From positions 1 to 13,935 of the forward strand of contig JAAAUF010000844.1 of NCBI GenBank assembly GCA_015499985.1: a stretch of DNA of 13,935 bases, written 5' to 3'. Shown here one piece after another: positions 1-8,521 of the stretch. A model generated the notes under the pieces. It saw only the letters and a list, made by a program, of their open reading frames with translations, searched no databases and was not told the origin of the DNA. Each line of letters begins with the position of its first letter. Within the stretch, counting starts at the first letter, position 1. The stretch is from Haplosporangium gracile. Lineage: Eukaryota > Mortierellomycota > Mortierellomycetes > Mortierellales > Mortierellaceae. Position numbers and translations under genes: made by a program.

Positions 1-99
1 GACTTGTCGAACAACTCGATCGGATCCAATGGAGCTCAGGCGCTGTCTGAGGCATACACCACCAACTCGACTGTGACCATTATGGGCGCCGTATTTTAG
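1..99 (+). CDS. C-terminal end of a leucine-rich-repeat protein (partial)
   Basis: An open frame runs from base 1 to the TAG at 97-99 and gives 32 residues. They begin DLSNNSIGSNGAQALSEA, continue with an N-S-T-V-T segment, and end in GAVF. The spacing of leucine, the NN-x-IG block and the GAQAL-x-EA helix match one repeat of the ribonuclease-inhibitor type of LRR, as found in NLRC3-like and RanGAP-like proteins. Such repeats usually form a protein-binding horseshoe. The rest of the gene lies outside the window, so the full domain order and the function cannot be told. No AATAAA is seen directly after the stop. The foldback element begins about 190 nt downstream. Confidence 0.6.
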   Translation, partial: DLSNNSIGSNGAQALSEAYTTNSTVTIMGAVF

Positions 100-291
100 T
101 CAGAGGTCTGACCGGGTGTCATTTTTGGTTGAACACGTTGTCAGTTACAAGACATTGTTGTACCAAATACCATATATTTGACAACAGTTTGACCAAAAAA
201 GATACCCGTCCACACTTCTGATTTCAGTGGCTGCCCATGCCTAATTAAGGGTGATGAGGAGAGAGAGTATATATATTTTACAGTGATATTT

Positions 292-649
292 TTGCAGAAT
301 CACAGGTTGAAGCACGGTGAGATAGAGTGATTGTTGCGCTCTCAGTTAATGTGAGTTGTTGGTTGCTTGCTCCTTAAATAAACACTAGTTTTGATCGACG
401 CACACACACTGAAAACGAATGTCAGCTAACGTTGGCAAATGTGATTTTGAAAAAGGGAAGCACGGTGGCTCTCGTACTCTTTACCCTTTTTTAAGGACAC
501 ATTTGGCAACGTCAGCTGGCCTTGTTTTCAGTGTGTGTGCGTCGATCAAAACTAGTGTTTATTTAAGGAGCAAGCAACCAGCAACCCATTTCGACTGAGA
601 GCGCAACGATCGTTCTATCTCACCGTGCTTCAAACCTGTGATTCTGCAA
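292..649. repeat. 358-bp foldback (long inverted repeat) element, MITE-like
   Basis: Bases 292-457 and 484-649 are reverse complements of each other, with a 26-nt loop at 458-483. The arms are 166 nt each and pair with only scattered mismatches and small compensating indels. Their outer ends pair as TTGCAGAAT with ATTCTGCAA. A 57-nt stretch (360-416 against 524-580) is perfectly complementary. The 10-mer AAGCACGGTG near the outer end of the left arm (310-319) recurs in the loop (458-467). No transposase frame is present and no convincing target-site duplication flanks the ends, so the element class is uncertain. It could be a non-autonomous DNA transposon or foldback element, or a local inverted duplication. 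Transcription across it would give a long hairpin RNA. Confidence 0.85.
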
Positions 650-1899
650 CAAGGGGAAGCCAAAGACATAATGGCAAAAGAAAAGGCGCAAAAAAAAATG
701 GGCTGTGTATAATGCCCTGTTGGTTTAAAGGGTAATGACCTGGCAAGAGCTCATTTCTGCACCTCTACCCACTAATGTATCCTCACCTGTTTCTCCTCCA
801 GTGGCACGATTGTGATTGTCGTAAAGCCAAGTCTGGATATATCTATCGTCACCATGAGCAAAAAAAAAAAAAAAAAACAACAACGAGTGTCTGCTTCAGA
901 TTTGCAAGTATTTATGTCCACTTCCCCCCCACTCGTTTTGCAGCTCAGCTTGCTCAAAATTGTGAAAAGTTACAACTTCAAATTCTTTTACAGGGGCTAT
1001 AAGTAACCCGAACAACCTACACACCAAGCAAGGTCCTATTTCAAATTTTGTGAAGGGAAAAAAAAATGCCTGCACTGAGAAGCCCGGTTGTACAAACATT
1101 TTTAATGATTTGACTACCCTGTTTTGATCTCATCTTAGACAATACCAGAAAAGAGGAAGAGGGGGCTCAGTATAGCTTTGAGGAAGAAAACTGGGGTCAA
1201 ATAGGACAACGACACCCCGGAGTTCATCGCCTTTGCTTCTGCTGCCATGGCAAGCACAGAAAGATAGCGTATTGTTTCCTCCATCGGAAGGATTGCAAGA
1301 AAACAACAAATGCAAAAAAATTGTTTGTGTCTCTAAAATGAGAAAGGGGGGGACAGAGATAAAAAAAAGGTGGCGAGGAGGATTATTGTCGAAGAGAGAG
1401 AAAAAAAAAGAAAAAAAAGAAGGGCCGCCATGGCTCTCGATGGTCCATGGTAGCCAAGCGCTGATATATTCTTTCAAGTAGTGTTTACAGCTGTGTATTT
1501 TCATCAAAATAAGATGTGTCATGGCCAAAGAAGACCGTACTAAGAGAACCGTAGTAGGGCTCAAAATAAAAAACTTCCTCAGCATGTAAGATTTTTGGAT
1601 AACAGTCGTAGAGATCTTTATGGGTAAAAAATAGCAAAAGATGGATATTATCTTGTCCGAACTTGTCCTTCAGTTTGCAAGGCAAGAGGATGCATTTATA
1701 ATCGATATTTTTTTTTAGAACAGAAACAACTCGACTTCATAAAATAGAGATAGACCGAGAGAGAGAGGTGAAAGGCAAGGAGTGGCCACAATAGCAGGGA
1801 CAAAAATGTATGAAGGGTGCCAGAAAAATAAATAAAAGAATTAAAGGGTGTAGATATATCACTTTGAACACTCAAGTTGTCTGTATGTTTCACAACCAT
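650..1899. other. Gene-poor AT-rich spacer with A homopolymer runs
   Basis: I see no supportable gene in this stretch. It carries many A runs, the longest being 18 A at 860-877, with others near 690, 1059, 1364 and 1401-1418. On the plus strand an AATAAATAAAA cluster near 1827-1838 could serve as a 3' end signal, but no plus-strand gene leads into it. The longest minus-strand open frame (1130-1585) is mostly made of translated homopolymers and lacks domain-like patterns. Confidence 0.5.
860..877. repeat. A18 homopolymer tract
   Basis: Eighteen consecutive A follow ATGAGC and are followed by CAACAACGAG. It could be a simple slippage tract or the relic of a poly(A) tail from a retroposed sequence. 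No flanking target duplication was found to decide between them. Confidence 0.8.
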
Positions 1900-2466
1900 C
1901 TACGAATCGTCGATTGCACTGTGCTGGTCCAACAGCTTGCTGTCGGTCGGATTGAGATCATCGACACCATTAAATGTTAGATCATGAACACTCAGTCCGC
2001 CTACATCGGTGCCCCAAACCATACAAACGGACACGTCTCCTGTCTCTGTACTCAACGCCCCCAGACTCGAACAGATTCGTCGAGACAACCAGTGACAAAC
2101 TCCATGGGGGCCATCGGATACCATGTGACACATGTAATGACCTCAGAGCATCCGCGCATAATAGCAGCACAGAGCCAAACTGAGGGTCGCGAACTTACAC
2201 AAAGTAGTTGCTTGAGTCCAAATCAAAGACAAGACGAAGACCGTCCTGCGAATAGTTGAATGGGTATATTGGGATATCCAAAGATACCTCATGTACGCTT
2301 GTGCAAGGATTCTGATTTCGGGAGTCGTATAGGCGAACCTACCCATCGGAAAGGGCCGAAAACTTGTGTCCAGTAAGATGACTACGTCTTTAAAGATACT
2401 ACTGCCAGGTCGCAGCTTCAACCATCTCCCCACTGTCATCGGGACCGTGAAGGTCTCACAGTCGTA
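1900..2466 (-). pseudogene. Decayed or multi-exon coding remnant, unknown family
   Basis: Three minus-strand frames read as protein-like in succession. From about 2466 one frame gives a stretch containing TFTVPMTVGRWLKLRPGSS. From about 2335 to 2000 a second frame gives VRLYDSRNQNPCTSVHEVSL, then DIPIYPFNYSQDG and RLVFDLDSSNYFV, one in-frame TAA, and then FGSVLLLCADALRSLHV and LVVSTNLFESGGVEYRDR. From about 2040 a third frame gives GDVSVCMVWGTDVGGLSVHD and ends at TAG (1902-1900). No ATG opens the first frame, since the furthest upstream in-frame candidate is GTG. The switches could be introns: a GTAGTC donor with a TAG acceptor would join the first two frames in phase, and GTGTAAGT is a good donor consensus. 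The lack of a start and the weak acceptors favour decay. It lies just past the 3' end signal of the carboxylesterase. I do not recognise the family. Confidence 0.4.
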
Positions 2467-2559
2467 CACACATAGACACACGCACACTCGATCTCACTCC
2501 ATAACAAATGGTCCCCTGTAAACATGGAAGGATAATGGCGGTCTTTGTATTTAAATAGG

Positions 2560-2565
2560 TTTATT
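2560..2565 (-). terminator. Polyadenylation signal AATAAA of the carboxylesterase gene
   Basis: AATAAA on the minus strand lies about 108 nt beyond the TAA stop at 2675-2673, within an AT-rich stretch. This is a plausible cleavage and polyadenylation signal for the esterase transcript. Confidence 0.5.
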
Positions 2566-2672
2566 ATAAGGTACATAAAAAAAAATCTGCAAGTGAGAGT
2601 AAGCACCAGCGTGCGCACTCTACGCCACAAAATGTGAAGTCAGTCCCCCCGACCGCACAGCCCTCCAAAAGT

Positions 2673-5200
2673 TTACGTGGGATTATTAGGGATACGGATC
2701 CAAAAGTCGTACAAGAACACATCATCCATCCATTGACATACATCCGCCTCCAGATTATTCACCATCTTGCTCTGCACATTCAAATCCAACACCGGATTCG
2801 TCGCGCTGTAGGGCAACCATTGTACACTGGTCACGTCTGGGTTCTGGTTCTCCACACCGACAAGACCAGGTTGGGGGTTTGGGTTTCCAGTCTTGGCGAA
2901 TGTGGTTAACCGATCGACGACTTGACGTGCGAAGCGAGCATCGTCACCGGATTGACTGTACCCGGGTACCGAGGCGCCACTGGCAAACACGGGTTGGATG
3001 TCCGCAGAATGGCACACACGACCGGTAGAGGACGAGCAGTAATTGCCACCAACCAGGGGTGTATCACGACCACGAGAGAAGCGGAAGTTGTAAGTCGGTT
3101 TGTAGACCGCCATCTGGCGACTGAGATACTGGAGAGGACAGAGCCAATAGTAATCGGTGCCAAAGTGCGTGAATGCATCGCGGACGGCGTCGGTGTTGGC
3201 GGGGGGTAAAGTGAAATAAGGTGAGCCCATGACAACAGCAGTCCGGTTTTTGTCAAAGACTAACCCAAGAGCGTCAGAGGCGTTGACGATCGGAACTGGG
3301 TTGGGGAAGTAAAGCGGGACATAAAGACCGGCTTCGTCCTTGGTGGTGCCCCACATGATGTTGGCCTTTGTGTTGTATTTTCCTGCCTTGACGAGTTTCG
3401 AAAAGTCGGCTGGGATAAGATCGCCGTCGGTGGTGGGTCGCTCGACAAGTCCAAAGGTCGTCCATGTATTGTCATTGAGTTGCAGTTGATCAGCCGTCAT
3501 ACTGGCCTCCAGGATATCGATCGCAGATTTGGCTCGCGCACAGGCCAAGTCACCAGGGTTACAACCTAGAGCGGCCATGAGATAATTTGTCAGCTTGGCG
3601 GCAGACTGAGGGGTATGGTAGGGGATATTGATGGGGTCGCTTTCGCCAATGACACTCTGGTAAAGGTCAAATGTGGAGGGGGCAGAGAGGAGGGCCCGGA
3701 TACTGGTCGCGCCGGCAGATTCGCCAAAGACGGTGACACGGTTCGGATCACCTCCGAAAGAAGCAATGTTCTTTTTGACCCATTGGAGAGCGAGGATCAT
3801 ATCGCGGAAAGCTTGATTCCCGGGGACATTGGATCGGGACCAAGAGTTTGTGTCTTCGAACCATCCAAAGAGACCGAGGCGGTAGTTAATGGTAACGACG
3901 ACTACTCCGCCACGCGATACCATACTGCCAGGTTCAAACAAGATAATTGAACCCGAGTTGCTATTGAACATTGACGAGAGGAACGGGCAAGAAAAGAGTC
4001 AAAGGTTGCCCCTTAGTTCAATGACAAACATCACAATGTCTCAGACAACAAGTATGGAATGATAACTTACTTGGCAAATCCACCTCCGTGGATATAGAAC
4101 ATGACGGGCAGAGACGCAAAGCTTTGACCCTTCAGACTTGGCGTGTATACATTTAAATTCAAACAATCCTCATCCTCTGTCGCAGAATTCTCTAGCCACG
4201 CAAGAATACTCGACCCAATCCCCTTCGACTTAGGTGTCTGTGGACAGATATGTCCATATTCAGTCGTGTCGCGGGTGGTAGTAAAAGGTGCCTTTGCAAC
4301 AGGTGCCGCGAATCGACGTGCACCAGTAGGAGCCTCAGCGTAAGGAATGCCCAGAAAACGAAACGCGTTCATGTCACGCCAGCCCTGGAGCTGACCAATA
4401 GGGGTGTCGAGTTTGATTTGACGGCCAATGTCTTGGAAGAGGAGGACACGACGCATGACGCTGTTGAAGCAGACGGTGGGGAGTTGAGTGCTGCAGGGAA
4501 TCCAGTCTGTCTTGCCGGTGATTTTGTTGACAGCGAGACAGTTGGAGAAAATTCCAGGAACGCCTGTGTAGAATGATAAAGGGGAGGGAAGAAAAAGCAG
4601 GGGTAAAGGGGGATCAGTTGATGATGTGGAGAGGCAGGCAAGGGGAGAAAAAGGGTAATTTATTCTTCCTCATCGATGAGCAGTCGCTTCTTTTTCTTTT
4701 AGCTCACCGTTGTAGACCCAGAACTGAGAGTAGCCAGAGACCTCTTGTTGGGCGACCGAGTTGTTGTTGAGTAGGGAGACCAAGCTGGTTGCGCCTGCTG
4801 TTCCTGGGATAAAGATGTAGCCACCTAATACAGTTAATGCACGTTGGTCAAGAGAGATGAAGAGATATTGTCAATATGAATAAGAAGCTAGAGTGTCGGA
4901 AAGTGAAAAAAACCATCCCCTCAGAGCAAAAATGTAGTTACCATCGCCCAAGGAGAGACAGGAGTCCATGCCATCATAGTATCCCCTGGGCTGCGACAGG
5001 AGAAGGAATGAGTACTTGACCTTGGAAGAGTCGACGTCGTTCTCGAGGAGGATGCTAACCCCATTAATGGCACTGGCAACTGGCGCCTGGGGTAACATAA
5101 ATCTCTTCTCTACATTTCTTGTGGGCGCAGCATCGGTGTGAAACAGGAAGTTGATGGTCAACAGCACGACTGCCAAGACCCATGATTTGAGCGACAGCAT
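2673..5200 (-). CDS. Secreted type-B carboxylesterase/lipase with N-terminal C-type-lectin-like module
   Basis: There are four exons: 5200-4942, 4824-4708, 4563-4071 and 3960-2673. They join to 2157 nt (718 residues plus TAA) with matching phases at every junction. Residues 1-24 form a signal peptide (hydrophobic VLAVVLLTINFLF), followed by a dibasic EKR at 31-33 that suits Kex2-type cleavage. Residues of about 34-160 hold four cysteines (81, 134, 149, 157) with W146-IPC and a final TVCF, resembling a C-type lectin fold. The rest is an alpha/beta-hydrolase of the carboxylesterase type-B family. It shows EDCLNLNVYTP at 257-267, oxyanion HGGGF at 284-288, nucleophile elbow GESAG with Ser371, probable Glu499 in KDEAG and His607 in CHSADI. 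All catalytic parts are present, so it should be an active extracellular esterase or lipase; the substrate is unknown. The start is the first in-frame ATG. The open frame extends upstream only through GTG, and the signal peptide begins at this ATG. Confidence 0.9.
3961..4070 (-). other. Intron 3 of the carboxylesterase (110 nt)
   Basis: The donor GTAAGT directly follows the second base of the Asn codon after HGGGFA, and the acceptor is AATAG. Splicing restores GGGFANNSGS, continuous with the hydrolase fold. Read through, the frame stops at once (AAG TAA). Confidence 0.9.
4564..4707 (-). other. Intron 2 of the carboxylesterase (144 nt)
   Basis: The donor is GTGAGC after TACAACG, and the acceptor is CTACACAG after a pyrimidine-rich stretch. 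Splicing gives FWVYNGVPGIFSNC, joining the middle of the lectin-like module to its C-terminal part. Confidence 0.88.
4825..4941 (-). other. Intron 1 of the carboxylesterase (117 nt)
   Basis: The donor is GTAACT after GGCGATG, and the acceptor is GTATTAG, with a TTAAC branch-like site 11 nt upstream of it. The joined protein reads CLSLGDGGYIFIPGT. Retention leads into a stop about 20 codons on. Confidence 0.88.
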
Positions 5201-5385
5201 TATGAGAAGGCAGCCACCAGGGGATTGTGAAGAAGGGTAACGATTATACTGAAGCCTAGAGAACACAAAAATGGAGTGATAGAAAACTAAGGAGCCCTTT
5301 TTAATGTGGGTGTGATAGAGGGGAGAGGGCCGGGGAGCGGTGTAGAAGCTGCTGAGGGATAAAAAGAAGGGGGCATGGAGTCATC

Positions 5386-5394
5386 TTTTATATA
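5386..5394 (-). promoter_or_regulatory. TATA box of the carboxylesterase gene
   Basis: TATATAAAA on the minus strand lies about 186 nt before the ATG. Transcription would start near 5360-5350 and give a leader of roughly 150 nt. Pyrimidine-rich blocks (CCCCCTTCTTTTTATCCC and CCCTCTCCCCTC) follow it, as is common in fungal core promoters. Confidence 0.55.
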
Positions 5395-5774
5395 TCGCAA
5401 GGATGGGCGTGGATATGGTTCGACATGTCTGATTTTCTTTAAGATCGATGTGCCCATCTCCACGCAATGCCTCGCTTGACCTCCCCAAAAAGGCAGACAG
5501 GGGTCCTTTTGCCCCTGCAGAAAGAGAGGAGAGAAGTTGCCGACGGGGACACGCCGTTAATTCACATCGGATTTTGCTTGTTATGACCATGACCTAGATC
5601 CCTCTCTCGAGAAAAGAAGAAGGCTTGTTCCTCTTTAGAGTGAAACTTTCCTTCTCGCCCCTGAATGACAAGGGAAAAAGACGAGGACGTAGGGATTAGG
5701 CCTTGGAGAATTAAAGTTGGGAGAATATTGCGGCCTGTGCATTTGTTTATTGTATGCTCGAAGGGCTGACTGGT

Positions 5775-5790
5775 TGACTGACTGACTGAC
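5775..5790. repeat. (TGAC)4 microsatellite
   Basis: There are four tandem TGAC units. A degenerate GCTGACTGGT precedes them. Confidence 0.85.
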
Positions 5791-5841
5791 CCCTGCGTCA
5801 TGAAAGCTATCCGATCATATTTTTATGAGAAAAAGCAAAGG

Positions 5842-5869
5842 CAATAATAACAACAACAACAACAACAAA
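5842..5869. repeat. AAT/AAC trinucleotide microsatellite
   Basis: CAATAATAA runs into about six CAA units. A complementary (TTG)4 stands at 6117-6128, so the two could pair across about 250 nt. This is more likely coincidence of simple repeats. Confidence 0.85.
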
Positions 5870-6764
5870 GGAATGCTACATTGGACTGACACAAGCGCCA
5901 TGCCTAAGATTCGGCTGCCTTTTGGTCATCATTCAGCCATTCACTGCTCCTGTTCCGATAACTAACTTCTCCCTGACCCTCTACCTCTTCTTCTCCCTCG
6001 CTCCCTGTCCCTCTCTCCCTCTCTCTCTTTTCCGGTCGGCATCTCTTTTTTTTCCCTATTTCGCGCTTATTGCTGGACCGATCATTACTGCTCTTGATAC
6101 CACAGTCTTGGTAGTTTTGTTGTTGTTGCGATCGTGGTAACATATCTTTGCTATCCTCCTATTTTTTTCCCATATTTGTATTACATGTGTGTGCATGTGA
6201 TGTGGATAATGATGAGGCCTGTGGCATGTCGTTCAAACGTTCAATTGAGTATTGTAAAGTTATAGCCTCCCTCTCCCTCCCCCCGAAAACAACATTCATG
6301 ACGAATAATTATTGCGGGGGTGGTACTAACCTCACTTACCGAGTCAAGCAAATAGCCTTTTTCCAAAGAAGGACTGCATATCCCCCAACGCCCCTCAGAT
6401 ACCGGAAAGAGCTATATAGCGGACTTGTTGATCATCCTTTGTTAGCAGGGAAGTCTAAACGCGAAACATGAACCAGACTGGTTTGGTAGCGTATGGCTTA
6501 GAAATAGCAGTCCCGCGCTTCTTGCTCTGTGTGAGAACAAAGACCTCAAGTCAAGACAATCATCACCTCGCTCTCTCATCCTCTTCTTTCACCTCCCTCC
6601 ACTTCCTACATTCATCCGCACCCACGACCCATTTCATCCACCACCATCTACTTTTACGATAACATCAAACACAAAGTCAACAGAGCAAATAAAAAGGTAC
6701 TTTATTCATCATCCAGCAACTCCTTGCGACGCATCGACTTGATCCAGTCAATCACTTTTCGACG

Positions 6765-8048
6765 ATGGATCCCTTGTCCCAGAGTGTTTGCATATCATCA
6801 TCAAGGGACCCTTTCAAGAGGAAAACCTCTCTGCACTCCTCCTGCTCCTCAAAACAAACAAGCGCATCGCCAACAGCATTCTCACGTCTTCCGCTCTGTA
6901 TTCAGCATATGACACGTTCAGGACCTATATCGCACTTTGCCTTCTCAAAGCAACTTTACTAATCCGCCCGATATTTTGATATTCGCCTCTGGCTTCGCTC
7001 CTAACAATGAAATAAAAGTTTATCCCGTTGAAATACCTTATTCACATCCGCCACGGAAATGACCCCCACCCCCATCTACTGGAATATATAGCGGGCAAGG
7101 AGAAAGCAATGTAGGCCTTGACCACGTTCGTTCAGGATCACACTCGGCTGTTCGAGGGACATCCCAAGTCTGCTGTCTGTCTGAGCAACCGCAGGTCACC
7201 CTTTTTGACCAAGAAACCCCTGAGGAGATTGAACTAGGTTTGACTCTGTGCTTTCTTTTTCGTGACCGACCGACGCTCTTGCACAAGGGCAACTGGGTTC
7301 TATTCCTGTCACACCTCGAGACGTTTAATCTCAACCGCGTTCGATCGATCATACCCAAGAGAAATTGCCAGAGTGGTTCGATATGGCGATCAACAAACGA
7401 CAGTTCCTCCGAAGGCGGCGAGCTCTGGAGATTATCAATACGCCGTCGTTAAACCGCCACAGTTTCCGGTGAGCAGTGCAGGACATGAAGAGTCACATCA
7501 GCGATGCTCAGAGTGGGCAAGGATCAGCATTGCAGGACGGAGCTTGATTAGCATACATGGATCATGGTCTGATGTCGCTTGCGAATGTGGTGATCAGAGG
7601 GCACATTACATATTTTTTTGGAGGAGCTTGACGATATTACTTTTGCATTAGACAGCTCATTAAGGACTCTCCAAGTAGAGGCATCGAGGGATTTTCAGGG
7701 CTCTCTGGTACCAATGTACATCGGATGTAGATGGGGCAACCTTCAGACATTGACAACGCTTTATTTGGATGCCATGCATGCACGCCTTGTGATCGACCGA
7801 CACATGATATCATTTTATGCCCTAATCTAGTATGCCTCCAACTCACTGACCGCACGGAGATAAACGATATTCAGGATGTGGTCTCCTGTCCTTCAGCTTG
7901 GATCGTAAGCCAGCAGGGATGTCATCCAGAACCCCTCTACTTGACATCGAAGCTTGTTATCTTGCAAATAATGATGTACAACGATTCAGCATTTTCGTTA
8001 TGGGCTGCGAACTGTACGAAATTGAAAGGTATTTTGAGTATAGTATGA
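6765..8048 (+). pseudogene. Decayed F-box/LRR family copy 1
   Basis: The ATG at 6765 opens MDPLS like the intact neighbour (MDPLF). The frame then slips near 6778 into PECLHIIIKG, LSALLLLLKTNKRIA and LTSSALYSAY, which follow the neighbour's F-box region (PLECLLIIIEHV, LAALLRVNKHIA, LTLPALYNNPY). Further on the frame breaks repeatedly. The LRR part is recognisable at 7619-7700 as ELDDITFALDSSLRTLQV, matching EVDDIVVAFSNTLRRLSV in the intact copy. At 7820-7860 CPNLVCLQLTDRTEINDI matches CPRLVFLKLTYSVCQYECRD. Several frameshifts and stops mean that no full-length product is possible. A pyrimidine-rich leader precedes the ATG. It is the most diverged member of the cluster, so probably the oldest loss. 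Boundaries are approximate, and the stretch 6980-7230 is only weakly alignable by eye. Confidence 0.6.
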
Positions 8049-8295
8049 ATGGTGCCTAGCGGGATCAAAGAGTTACACCTGGGTTTGTCACCATTACGAG
8101 GAGGTGAGAAGCAAGTGGGTGTATATTGAGTATCTAGGGAAGAGGCTCTTGCTTATTATGTGACACTTGGTAGTATGACTGTTAGACGTGACAAATATGT
8201 CATTTTATTGTCATGATTGTTACTTTCGGTCGTCAGTAACAAAGTAAAAATTATTGAAACGATAACCCTAATTTGTATGTGCATTGACCCGCTAA
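8049..8295. other. Spacer between F-box copy 1 and the intact gene
   Basis: No gene is visible. It is AT-rich and contains small imperfect hairpins, for example TTACTTT...AAAGTAA at about 8220-8248. It may contain the outermost promoter of the 8522 gene. Confidence 0.4.
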
Positions 8296-8323
8296 CGCAC
8301 AAGCCACATGTGTAACTGCCAAT
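8296..8323 (+). promoter_or_regulatory. Shared upstream element of the F-box gene (CACAAGCCACATGT ... CCAAT)
   Basis: CGCACAAGCCACATGT at 8296-8311 is followed by TGCCAAT, which holds a CCAAT box ending 199 nt before the ATG. The same 16-mer plus TGCCAAT recurs at 11209-11237 upstream of the dead paralogue. Conservation across otherwise diverged spacers suggests a promoter element, perhaps bound by a CCAAT-binding complex. Confidence 0.5.
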
Positions 8324-8365
8324 GAGAGAAAAGAGAGGCGAACCGCAACGCGACCTTGTTTCCAT

Positions 8366-8520
8366 GATCGCTCACTCTTCTCATTCTTCGTTTTACCCTT
8401 ACCTCACCTTCTTTTATCCTTGACCTTGTTCTTCACTTTCCTTTTTGCGCTCTCCTGCCTCGTCGCCTCTCTGCTTCCGTCTCTTTTTTCCCTCGGCGCT
8501 TCTCCACTCTGACAGCCAAC
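8366..8520 (+). promoter_or_regulatory. Pyrimidine-rich leader of the intact F-box/LRR gene
   Basis: About 150 nt is strongly C/T-rich, ending in CTGACAGCCAACA just before ATGG. The same kind of tract precedes the paralogue at 11383 and the copy at 6765. CT tracts near the transcription start are common in fungal promoters lacking a clear TATA. Confidence 0.5.
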
Positions 8521-8521
8521 A

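Larger units (their letters stand above)
5395..6764. other. Intergenic region between divergent esterase and F-box-type copy
   Basis: No gene is supportable here. It holds two microsatellites, a long pyrimidine tract on the plus strand (about 5970-6055), a perfect palindrome GCTATATAGC at 6411-6420 that could act as a TATA element, and a second pyrimidine-rich stretch (about 6565-6655) ahead of the ATG at 6765. The regulatory regions of two divergent transcription units probably lie in it. Open frames over the pyrimidine tracts are low in complexity and mostly lack ATG starts. Confidence 0.5.

Noticed and set aside
812..1006. Possible exon after a CTCCTCCAG acceptor-like site, running through the A18 tract
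   Set aside because: It has a poly-Lys run from A18, no upstream exon or donor, and no recognisable family.
1130..1585. Minus-strand frame of 151 codons with ATG
   Set aside because: Much of it translates A/T homopolymers into F/S runs. It shows no domain, no splice or promoter support, and sits in low-complexity DNA.
1984..2259. Plus-strand 91-codon frame with ATG
   Set aside because: It is Q/S/T/N rich without a domain pattern. The minus strand of the same stretch reads more like protein, so it is probably a shadow.
2906..3950. Open frames on both strands within the last esterase exon
   Set aside because: They overlap a strongly supported hydrolase exon in other frames and have no recognisable content.
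5201..5266. 22-codon N-terminal extension of the carboxylesterase
   Set aside because: The extension begins with GTG, not ATG. The signal peptide starts exactly at the ATG at 5200.
5922..6140. Plus-strand hydrophobic frame resembling a membrane peptide
   Set aside because: It is a translated pyrimidine tract (L/F/S/P rich). There is no start context, homologue or transcript evidence.
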